Part shown: in pieces, positions 1 to 5,438 of the stretch
Layout: each line of letters starts with the position of its first letter
Position numbering within the stretch: the stretch's first letter is position 1
Assembly (NCBI GenBank): GCA_947259435.1
Contig: CAMYMP010000405.1
Span: forward strand, 1 to 6,154
Length of the DNA stretch: 6,154 nt
Source of the DNA: an uncultured Woeseiaceae bacterium
Lineage (GTDB): Bacteria; Pseudomonadota; Gammaproteobacteria; Woeseiales; Woeseiaceae
Reading direction: 5' to 3'
Position numbers and translations under genes: made by a program
Notes under the pieces: generated by a model
The model's database searches: none
What the model saw: the letters and a program-made list of their open reading frames with translations, nothing else
Told to the model about the DNA's origin: nothing

Positions 1-859
1 TGCCAGGATCACCACCCGTGAGCTCCTGGTGCAACGCAGGCAATCGATACCACGGAACGTTCATGTTCGAATGATGCGCGTTATGATACCCGAAATTTAG
101 CGTCAGCCAGTTCAGACGGGGAAAACGCATCGATAGTGGCACGCTGAACGTGTGTTCCTGCTCCCAGTCGTAATCGCCTTTGTGGGGCGGCGGCTCATAG
201 TCGAACAACGTCGCGTGGTAGGGATAGTCGTGCTGCAGCGAGTCCATGAAGCGCAGCACGTGCATCATCAGCATGTACGCGATCGCATACAGCAGCGCCA
301 CTTTCGGAAAGTAGATCAGCAGCGCAGCAAAAATGCCGCCGCGAACCAGGATCACCGTGACGTTACGGACTCGTTGCTCCCGTCTCTGTGGAATTACGAA
401 AGAGGTAAAGACCATGATGAAGTGCATTATCAGATCGTGGGCCGGAATGTAGCACCACTCCAATAGCCGGGTAACCCGCAGTAACCCCGGGTGCTTCTCG
501 AAGTACTCCTCATACTCGAACCAGACGACATCGTCGTTATCGACATGGTGCCGAAAGTGTTTGTAGCGCATATCCTCGTAGGTACCGTACGCCGCCCCGC
601 AAATCCAGCTCATGAACCTGCCGAGGCGAGCATTGTTATGACTGCGCCTAAAGACCAGATTGTGGCCGCACTCGTGAATCAGATACGCGGCAATCGTCAT
701 GGAATGGGCAAGCAACAGCGTCGCAAACAGATTGACAATCCACGAGGGCTGAAAGAGCCCGATGGCACCGAGCGTATAGCCCAGGACTACGTACGTCGTG
801 GCTGCCCCGTAGTAACGCAGTCCTTCGGGCTCTTTTAGAATCGCGACTGAGGCCGTCAT
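1..859 (-). CDS. Membrane fatty acid desaturase, 3' end cut by window edge
   Basis: An integral-membrane di-iron desaturase/hydroxylase of the fatty acid desaturase superfamily, expected to introduce a double bond into an acyl chain in the inner membrane. The 286 visible codons are free of stops. All three histidine boxes are present: HECGH at residues 62-66, HFRHH at 101-105 and HNAHH at 259-263, the last followed by the family-typical NVPWYRLPALH stretch. Hydrophobic segments occur around residues 19-36, 40-61 and 130-145, with a long one around 160-200 between boxes 2 and 3, as usual for this fold. The start is the ATG at 859; no strong Shine-Dalgarno sequence precedes it, and an in-frame TTG lies 9 bases further upstream. 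Families of this type are about 300-350 residues, so only a short C-terminal tail is missing. The exact regiospecificity and substrate (phospholipid acyl chain, sphingolipid or other lipid) cannot be told from the sequence. It is divergent from glnB. Confidence 0.9.
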   Translation of the reverse strand, partial: MTASVAILKEPEGLRYYGAATTYVVLGYTLGAIGLFQPSWIVNLFATLLLAHSMTIAAYLIHECGHNLVFRRSHNNARLGRFMSWICGAAYGTYEDMRYKHFRHHVDNDDVVWFEYEEYFEKHPGLLRVTRLLEWCYIPAHDLIMHFIMVFTSFVIPQRREQRVRNVTVILVRGGIFAALLIYFPKVALLYAIAYMLMMHVLRFMDSLQHDYPYHATLFDYEPPPHKGDYDWEQEHTFSVPLSMRFPRLNWLTLNFGYHNAHHSNMNVPWYRLPALHQELTGGDPG

Positions 860-888
860 TGGTACCAACCAGTAAGAGTTTTTTCTTT

Positions 889-909
889 GTACACTTACAG
901 TGTGTGTAT
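889..909. promoter_or_regulatory. Small inverted repeat in the desaturase/glnB divergent gap
   Basis: The 98-bp gap between the two divergent start codons holds nested dyad symmetry. ACACT (891-895) and AGTGT (899-903) are separated by 3 bases, and TACAC (890-894) and GTGTA (904-908) form an overlapping pair 9 bases apart. It lies 30-50 bases upstream of the desaturase start and about 50 bases upstream of glnB, so a repressor bound here could affect either gene. Desaturase genes are often controlled by TetR-type lipid regulators such as FabR or DesT, but the match to a known operator cannot be shown by eye. No convincing -35/-10 pair and no sigma-54 element (TGGCAC-N5-TTGC) was found in the gap. 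Confidence 0.3.
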
Positions 910-915
910 TGCTAG

Positions 916-1296
<381 letters not shown>

Positions 1297-1323
1297 GCAA
1301 TTCCTTCACCTGCACTGCATAGC

Positions 1324-1704
1324 CTAGTCGGTACCTTGCGTGATGCAGAACGCGTTCAGCTTGTTGCCGTCCAGGTCGCGAAAGTAGCCCGCGTAGAAGT
1401 TGCCAAAACGAGGGCCTGGGGCGCCTTCGTCGGCGCCGCCGAGCTCTATCGCTTTGGCATGAAATGCATCGACTTTTTCAGGCGCATCCATTGCGATCGC
1501 AACCATAACCCCGTTACCGACTGTCGCCGCCTGCTTATTGAACGGCTTTATGATTGATACCGCTGGAGCGGTCGGCCTGGTCGACCAGGCAACAAATGTG
1601 TCGCCCTCCATCGCCCGACCTGCGCCAATCGTGGCAAACAACTCGTCGTAGAATCTGACCGCTTCGTCAAATGCGTTTGTGCCCAAGGTCACGTAACCAA
1701 TCAT
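1324..1704 (-). CDS. VOC (glyoxalase/bleomycin-resistance fold) family protein
   Basis: A small cytoplasmic protein of the vicinal oxygen chelate superfamily, 126 residues, single module with the usual paired beta-alpha-beta-beta-beta layout. Visible signatures are the N-terminal GYVTLGTNAFDEAVRFYDEL and the C-terminal FYAGYFRDLDGNKLNAFC. In metal-dependent members the strand after the DGN motif carries a Glu ligand; here the position is Asn, and the first strand has no His ligand. This small subfamily may therefore not be a classical glyoxalase, and its substrate is unknown. Two ATG codons are in tandem (1707 and 1704). AGGAG at 1711-1715 lies 3 bases from the first and 6 from the second, so 1704 is preferred; starting at 1707 only adds one Met. 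It begins 18 bases after the glycosylase stop, so the two are probably co-transcribed. It converges on glnB with 27 bp between the stop codons. Confidence 0.85.
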   Translation of the reverse strand: MIGYVTLGTNAFDEAVRFYDELFATIGAGRAMEGDTFVAWSTRPTAPAVSIIKPFNKQAATVGNGVMVAIAMDAPEKVDAFHAKAIELGGADEGAPGPRFGNFYAGYFRDLDGNKLNAFCITQGTD

Positions 1705-1722
1705 CATCTTCTCCTGTCTTTG

Positions 1723-2274
1723 CTAAGCAATGATACTGCGCCACTTCGCGAGTTTTTCTGTGACGGCCATCGACGCGAAAGCCGGACTCGTCGATGGCAA
1801 GGTCTCGAAGTGCTTCGGCCAGCCAGGTTCATCAGGAACGACGAATCGCTGGAACATCTGCGCGGCTTTCTTGCCGTTAAAGGCGACCATCTCGATACCA
1901 CGGTGTGTCGAGAAAAACTTTTCGAAATCATTAACTTTTGCGCTCTCGATATCGATATCAGAGTCCATGCTGCCCGGACGAACCGATGCCGCAAGAACGT
2001 CCCACAGCGCAATACGGCGCTCGAGAAGTGCTTCGCAGCGTTGCTCGTATGGCCCTGCAACACCCGTAATTTCTTGCATGATTGCCCAGAATGCGTTCTG
2101 CGGATGCGCGTAATACTGACCAGCACGTAGCGAGCGCTGCCCGGGTAAACTTCCGAGGATCAGAATACGCGCATCCGCCCGGGCAACCGGCGGAAAACCG
2201 ATTGACGGCGCGATACCCGTTTTTGGATGCTTTGCCTGAATTGGCGACTCCCGTCTGTTTCGGCGTCCGTTCAC
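1723..2274 (-). CDS. Hypoxanthine-DNA glycosylase (uracil-DNA glycosylase superfamily, family 6)
   Basis: A base-excision repair glycosylase predicted to remove deaminated adenine (hypoxanthine/deoxyinosine) from DNA; 183 residues. Family features in order are GFPPVARADARILILGSLPG (26-45) with the GSLPG phosphate/water-binding motif, HPQNAFW (57-63) with the conserved Asn-x-Phe-Trp, the ALWDVL segment (89-94), and LPSTSPA (159-165), which matches the second active-site loop of MUG/TDG-like enzymes. The only standard start is GTG at 2274: an in-frame TAA lies at 2296-2298 and there is no ATG, GTG or TTG in the next 25 codons. It is preceded by GGAG with 5-base spacing, and that Shine-Dalgarno is one arm of a palindrome shared with the divergent gene. 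The first 25 residues are a basic extension before the conserved core. It is the first gene of a probable two-gene unit with the VOC protein. Family assignment is strong; substrate range is inferred. Confidence 0.88.
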   Translation of the reverse strand: MNGRRNRRESPIQAKHPKTGIAPSIGFPPVARADARILILGSLPGQRSLRAGQYYAHPQNAFWAIMQEITGVAGPYEQRCEALLERRIALWDVLAASVRPGSMDSDIDIESAKVNDFEKFFSTHRGIEMVAFNGKKAAQMFQRFVVPDEPGWPKHFETLPSTSPAFASMAVTEKLAKWRSIIA

Positions 2275-2297
2275 AATGTCTCCACTACGGAGACATT
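2275..2297. promoter_or_regulatory. Perfect 9-bp-arm palindrome carrying both ribosome binding sites of a divergent gene pair
   Basis: AATGTCTCC (2275-2283) and GGAGACATT (2289-2297) are perfect reverse complements around the 5-base loop ACTAC. The palindrome fills 23 of the 24 bases between the GTG start of the glycosylase (2274, minus) and the ATG of the exported small protein (2299, plus). Read from either strand, the GGAG in the 3' arm is that gene's Shine-Dalgarno, 5 bases (glycosylase) or 6 bases (small protein) from its start codon. In RNA the arm would pair with the other arm and could hide the site; in DNA it could be an operator. Confidence 0.6.
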
Positions 2298-2298
2298 A

Positions 2299-2523
2299 AT
2301 GAAGCCACCCGCATGGATGCCCTTATTATCGCTGCTGCTGCTTGTGGCCCAGTCACCTGCCGTCGCCCACAACAAATGTGACAAGGCGGAGTGCGCGGCC
2401 CTCAAAGAGAAGATTCGCACCATCGAATCGAAGATGCGATCCGGCTACACGCGCGCGCAAGGTGAGCGCTTCGAGTCCCGGCTGCGCCAACTTCGCGCGA
2501 AGCGCTACCGGACCTGCCGATAG
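2299..2523 (+). CDS. Small exported cysteine-containing hypothetical protein
   Basis: A 74-residue protein not assigned to a named family. It has a clear Sec signal peptide: Lys2, a hydrophobic core PLLSLLLLVAQ (8-18), and a likely cleavage after Ala-Val-Ala at residue 23. The mature part is about 51 residues, highly charged and probably helical, with Cys27 and Cys32 at the start and Cys73 next to the C-terminus. The middle reads as a heptad-like amphipathic stretch (about 33-70) including KMRSGYTRAQGERFESRL. The cysteines suggest a disulphide in the periplasm. The ATG at 2299 has GGAG 6 bases upstream. An in-frame ATG at 2227 would place the signal peptide internally and is rejected. The gene diverges from the glycosylase and converges on the dehydrogenase with 19 bp between stop codons. 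Function unknown; a binding or structural periplasmic role is only a guess. Confidence 0.7.
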   Translation: MKPPAWMPLLSLLLLVAQSPAVAHNKCDKAECAALKEKIRTIESKMRSGYTRAQGERFESRLRQLRAKRYRTCR

Positions 2524-2542
2524 ACAATCTGCGCGAATCTTT

Positions 2543-3738
2543 TCAATAGCCGCGCTCCGCGACTACCACATTGTACACTGCGTCACCTGCGACGAATCGC
2601 CGCAAGTTTTCCTTCGCCAGAATGCTGTGCCTGATGAAATTCCCGCCTCTGCCTGCCACGTGCGGCGTGATGATAACGTTGCCCATTTGCCAGAGCGCAT
2701 GGTCGGCTGGCAGTGGTTCGGGGTCCGTCACGTCCAGCGCCGCTCCGGCGAGCTGACCGCTTTCGAGTGCTGCGACGAGGTCACTGGTCACGACAGTCTT
2801 GCCACGCCCGACATTGATGAAATGGGCGCCGCGCTTTGCAGCCGCAAAGAAGTCGGCATCGAGTATGCCGGCCGTCTCGGTAGTCAGCGGCAGAGCGTTC
2901 ACAATGAAGTCGGCCTGCGCCGCAAGTTCCAGGCGCTCATTCGAAAGACCGACATAATGCCGGCCGTCTCGGTAGTCAGCGGCAGAGCGTTCACAATGAA
3001 GTCGGCCTGCGCCGCAAGTTCCAGGCGCTCATTCGAAAGACCGACATAATCGACGAAATCGGGGCCTTCGCGGGAACTGCGGCGCGTCGCGATGACCTTC
3101 ATACCGAGAGCTGCGAGTCGCCCCGCGGATTGTTGGCCGATGCCACCGAGCCCGAGCACAAGCACCGTTTTGCCGCCGATTGACTGCATACCGGCCGTCG
3201 TGCCCGACCCTCGCCGCCACTCACCGTCTGCCATCGCCTTGCTGAAAGGCCCCAGACCACGCGCAAGAGCCAGCACCATTGCCGTGACGTGCTCCGCAAT
3301 GACCGGAGACGACATCTTCTGCATGTTGGTCAATACGATGTCTCCCGATGCAACTCGGTCAGCTCCGAGGCAGCGCTCCGCACCAGCAGAAAAAATCTGA
3401 ATCCACATGACTTTTGGTGCAGCTTCCACGAGTCGCTCAGAACAAAAGCCGATGATTGCATCAGCATCCGCGGCATGTGCCAGAGCATCTTCTTCTGATT
3501 GCACGCTTACGAGTTCCACGACCGGCACAGTCCCCGTAACCTGCGCATAGAAACCCAAAACGTCGCGCACAATTATCTTGCGCGGCTCGCGCCAGCCTGC
3601 CCGATCCCGCATCGCCGTATCACTCAGCTTTATGCCGGTTTGCTCAACAAGCCGATCGATATCCGACTCTGCGCGCAGCGCGCACGCAACAAACAGCAAC
3701 AGCAGGACAGCGGATGCTCGCTGTATGTGAAGAATCAT
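2543..3738 (-). pseudogene. D-isomer-specific 2-hydroxyacid dehydrogenase, frameshifted by a 92-bp tandem duplication
   Basis: Two overlapping open frames on the minus strand encode halves of one dehydrogenase. The first, from ATG 3738, has the N-terminal region and most of the Rossmann domain, including the dinucleotide motif GLGGIG (196-201) and ATRRSS after the second strand, where basic residues suggest NADP(H). It continues to residue 261, then runs 18 out-of-frame residues to TGA at 2899-2901. The C-terminal half (2543 to about 2950) is in another frame and carries the catalytic residues. Deleting one 92-bp copy joins them into 367 residues with Arg281 (NVGRG), Glu310 (DPEP) and His329 (TPHVAG), all intact. 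Residues 1-23 look like a Sec signal peptide (hydrophobic core 10-21, likely cut after LRA), odd for a nicotinamide enzyme. GGGGAAG lies 7 bases before ATG 3738. As it stands the product lacks the catalytic half and should be inactive, unless the duplication is an assembly error or reverts. Confidence 0.85.
2865..3050. repeat. Exact tandem duplication, 2 x 92 bp
   Basis: Bases 2865-2956 and 2957-3048 are identical in all 92 positions, and identity continues for two more bases (AT, 3049-3050). The ancestral segment was therefore flanked by an AT/AT microhomology, the kind of junction left by replication slippage or short-homology recombination. 92 is not a multiple of 3, so the extra copy shifts the reading frame of the dehydrogenase. 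Total lack of divergence between the copies means the event is very recent, or is a sequencing/assembly artefact. The unit encodes the LSNERLELAAQADF to TETAGI part of the protein. Confidence 0.97.
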
Positions 3739-3770
3739 CTGTGTTCTTCCCCGGTATGATCCAGTCTCAC

Positions 3771-3799
3771 AGCATATGATCACATAGTGTCCGTTGCAA
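3771..3799 (-). promoter_or_regulatory. Candidate sigma-70 promoter for the 2-hydroxyacid dehydrogenase
   Basis: On the minus strand TTGCAA (3799-3794) and TATGCT (3776-3771) are separated by 17 bases. Each matches 4 of 6 consensus positions with ideal spacing. The -10 element ends 32 bases before the ATG at 3738, leaving a leader of about 25 bases that contains the GGGGAAG ribosome binding site. Placement is good but the element is not strong. Confidence 0.4.
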
Positions 3800-3865
3800 A
3801 GCTGGTTGATCCAGGAGCCTGCACATGCACAAGACCGGGTCCACCGCATGGACGAGTATTGAATG

Positions 3866-3946
3866 GCCCGCGGCCGGGATGTTTGTCAGCGGAGGTAAAG
3901 CGCAGCAACGCGAGCCATGACGCTGATAAATGTCACGGCCGCGGGC
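3866..3946. repeat. 81-nt imperfect palindrome (long hairpin) after the ExbBD operon
   Basis: GCCCGCGGCCG (3866-3876) is the perfect complement of CGGCCGCGGGC (3936-3946). After one G/A mismatch the stem continues for 14 more positions (3878-3891 with 3921-3934), of which 11 are Watson-Crick and 3 are G-T/G-U. A 29-base loop remains. The wobble pairs form only in RNA read from the plus strand; on the minus strand they become A/C mismatches. The hairpin starts 12 bases after the TAA of the TonB-like gene, so it may act as its transcription end or 3' stabiliser, but no T-run follows on the minus strand. On the plus strand only a short TTT follows the stem. A small mobile palindrome or a small RNA is also possible. 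Confidence 0.55.
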
Positions 3947-3958
3947 TTTACAAGATGC

Positions 3959-4933
3959 TTATGCTGGGAAGAAGTCGATCGGCTTGGTCGTCGTGATCGG
4001 CTCTACGTTCTTCGCTTCGAAACGGAACAGCTTGATGCGCTGCACGAGCTTGCGCTCGAGATCTGCATCTCCGAGTTCACTGGAAACCACTTCGCAGGCC
4101 GTCACGGCGCCATTCGGCGCAATTGTCAGGCGCAGAACCAATTTGCCTTCAAGTGAAGGATCATTGCGCAGGGCCCGATTATAGAGTGCAAAAATCGCGC
4201 CTTTGTTTTTGTCAAACACGAGTTCAATCTCTTCACGCGATCGCGAAGCCTTTCCGCTCGTGCCAGTACGACGCGCACCGCCTGCAGGAGCGATGCCTGC
4301 CACCGGACTTGCGACCTTCGTGGTCGAGCGGCCGGCAATCCCGGTTCCGCCCGTGTTGCGGCTCATATTCGACGTGTTGATGCCGCCGGATGCAGTACCA
4401 ACTTTTGACGTGATCATCGAACGCTCGTTTCGCGCAGCTTCGCCAACAGACGCGGATAACGGACGATCGTCCGCAACCTTTTCAAGGAGGTCCTGATCGA
4501 CGAGGTCGGCGAGATCTTCCGCGAACGGCATGAATGCAGCCTGTGCCTGTTCGCGCGCGATTTCCGCTTGATCGGGCACGGGCTCAGGCTCGGGAATCGG
4601 CTCTGGCTCGGGCTCCGGCTCGTTTTCGACGACCTTCTCGGGCTCCGCCTCTGGCTCGGGCTCTGGTTCCGGCTCCTTCGGCTTCGGTGGCGGTGGTGGC
4701 GGTGGCTTTTGCTCGAGCAGTAGCTTCGCAATACGCGGCGGAATCTCCTCAACCGCGGTGGGGTCGCGCTCGGGCGTCGGGATAAACGGCCAGACGATGC
4801 TCAGCGCCAGCGTCACGAGGAACACAATGCCTAACAGGCGCTGGAATTTCCTTTCCTGACCTGCGCCGGCAGTCCATGGCAGTTCGTACTCTCCTCTATC
4901 CCTGTCCCGATTAACGCGCGGCTTGCAGTTCAT
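3959..4933 (-). CDS. TonB-like protein with AgmX/PglI C-terminal domain
   Basis: A 324-residue, single-pass inner-membrane protein expected to carry force from the ExbB/ExbD motor into the periplasm. Order of parts: cytoplasmic N-terminus with YELPW (16-20); membrane helix about 33-51; Pro-rich spacer with seven prolines at 77-83 followed by Glu-Pro repeats to about 120; a Gly/Ser/Thr-rich linker (about 175-230); and a C-terminal TonB-like domain (about 235-324) with IFALYNRALRNDPSLEGKLV and the end DFFPA, typical of AgmX/PglI C-terminal domains. The overall plan is TonB-like, but the last domain is of the AgmX/PglI type. The ATG at 4933 overlaps the end of exbD-2 by 23 bases and has GGAAGAG 4 bases upstream, suggesting translational coupling. 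A strong AGAGGAGAG (4889-4897) sits before an in-frame CTG at codon 18, but starting there would cut through YELPW. Partner outer-membrane protein unknown. Last gene of the operon. Confidence 0.87.
   Translation of the reverse strand: MNCKPRVNRDRDRGEYELPWTAGAGQERKFQRLLGIVFLVTLALSIVWPFIPTPERDPTAVEEIPPRIAKLLLEQKPPPPPPPKPKEPEPEPEPEAEPEKVVENEPEPEPEPIPEPEPVPDQAEIAREQAQAAFMPFAEDLADLVDQDLLEKVADDRPLSASVGEAARNERSMITSKVGTASGGINTSNMSRNTGGTGIAGRSTTKVASPVAGIAPAGGARRTGTSGKASRSREEIELVFDKNKGAIFALYNRALRNDPSLEGKLVLRLTIAPNGAVTACEVVSSELGDADLERKLVQRIKLFRFEAKNVEPITTTKPIDFFPA
4571..4705 (-). repeat. Low-complexity Pro/Glu-coding tract inside the TonB-like gene
   Basis: A 135-bp tract encodes residues 77-121, made of a heptaproline followed by about a dozen Glu-Pro pairs and related Pro-Glu-Lys/Val/Ile steps. 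Codons alternate GAG/GAA with CCC/CCG/CCA/CCT, so the DNA is an imperfect hexameric repeat. Such stiff Pro-Glu/Pro-Lys spacers are typical of TonB-type proteins that reach across the periplasm. Repeat-number variation between strains is plausible. Confidence 0.75.
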
Positions 4934-5435
4934 CGAGCTCTTCCGAACTCTTTTGCAATACCGCCAGCGAAATCTGACCGTAGTCTGAGGCCGTACAGGT
5001 TGCCATTACCTTCTTCAGCAGCCTGTATGGAATATCCTTGTCACCCATGATCGTGACTTCACGACCCGCAATGTCGTCCTGTGCTTCACGCCGCAATACG
5101 CGGTCATTTTGTGACTTCAATGCCTCGCGCAGCGCCGGAATGTCGTTGCCCTTGGAGCGCATCACCCGATCGACCCTTGCAACGGGTACGCCCTGAACGA
5201 TGATGTCGGAATCGCTAATCAAGATAACCACGGTTTCTTTCGCTTTATCCTCAGCGATAGACTCCGGCAGCTGCAAATCCTTTGCGTTTGGCAGCACCTC
5301 GACGTCCGATGAGTTGACGAGCAGGAAAAAAACCAGAATCGTGAAGATGTCCATAAGCGACACGAGATTCAGCGTTCCCGCACCGTGGCGCTTGTGGTGC
5401 TTCTCCATTCGTTTTGCGCGACCCGACTTGACCAT
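4911..5435 (-). CDS. exbD: ExbD/TolR family biopolymer transport protein (second copy, pore Asp present)
   Basis: A 174-residue proton-channel partner subunit, one membrane helix plus a periplasmic domain. The N-terminus is basic (KSGRAKRMEKHHKRHG). The helix LNLVSLMDIFTILVFFLLV (22-40) carries Asp29 in the place of the essential proton-translocating Asp of E. coli ExbD (Asp25) and TolR. The periplasmic part has family stretches LQLPESI (54-60), a beta-strand TVVILIS and the C-terminal VTIMGDKDIPYRLLKKVM motif. It is somewhat longer than E. coli ExbD (141). The ATG at 5435 lies 3 bases after the exbD-1 stop, with a near-perfect GGAGGTG at 5444-5450 ending 8 bases from the start. The downstream TonB-like gene overlaps its last 23 bases, so the genes are surely in one transcript. 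It probably pairs with the first ExbD in the pore of the ExbB/TolQ pentamer. Confidence 0.93.
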   Translation of the reverse strand: MVKSGRAKRMEKHHKRHGAGTLNLVSLMDIFTILVFFLLVNSSDVEVLPNAKDLQLPESIAEDKAKETVVILISDSDIIVQGVPVARVDRVMRSKGNDIPALREALKSQNDRVLRREAQDDIAGREVTIMGDKDIPYRLLKKVMATCTASDYGQISLAVLQKSSEELDELQAAR

Positions 5436-5438
5436 TGC

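Noticed and set aside
152..838. Plus-strand open frames opposite the desaturase
   Set aside because: The minus frame has all three histidine boxes and is open throughout; the plus frames are shadows rich in reverse-read His/Gln/Val codons.
1297..1350. Possible terminator between convergent glnB and the VOC gene
   Set aside because: Only a 6-bp CTGCAT/ATGCAG pair with a long loop and no T-run is present; not good enough to call.
2899..2902. GTGA overlap that could restart translation into the C-terminal half of the dehydrogenase
   Set aside because: GTG is the codon of a conserved internal Val (FIVNALPL), no ribosome binding site precedes it, and the halves would not form a whole Rossmann domain. 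The simple duplication explains the break.
2940..2960. Programmed ribosomal frameshift in the dehydrogenase
   Set aside because: No slippery heptamer is seen and the exact tandem copy fully accounts for the frame change.
2342..3049. Long plus-strand open frame (235 codons) across the small gene and the dehydrogenase
   Set aside because: It is antisense to a clear dehydrogenase, has no family-like content, and its second part only repeats because it crosses the 92-bp duplication.
3761..3790. CRP-like TGTGA/TCACA elements upstream of the dehydrogenase
   Set aside because: The two TCACA elements are in direct, not inverted, orientation, so they do not form a CRP palindrome.
3866..3946. Integron attC site
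   Set aside because: The ends lack the GTTRRRY/RYYYAAC core sites and no integrase or cassette pattern is present.
3787..3996. Plus-strand frame starting SVAKLVDPGACTC, resembling vector polylinker translation
   Set aside because: There is no run of restriction sites or known vector sequence; it is an intergenic frame with no ribosome binding site that runs into the hairpin.
4414..4785. Arg/Ser-rich and Ala/Arg/Pro-rich frames across the Pro-Glu tract
   Set aside because: They are alternate readings of the GAG/CCN hexamer repeats of the TonB-like gene.
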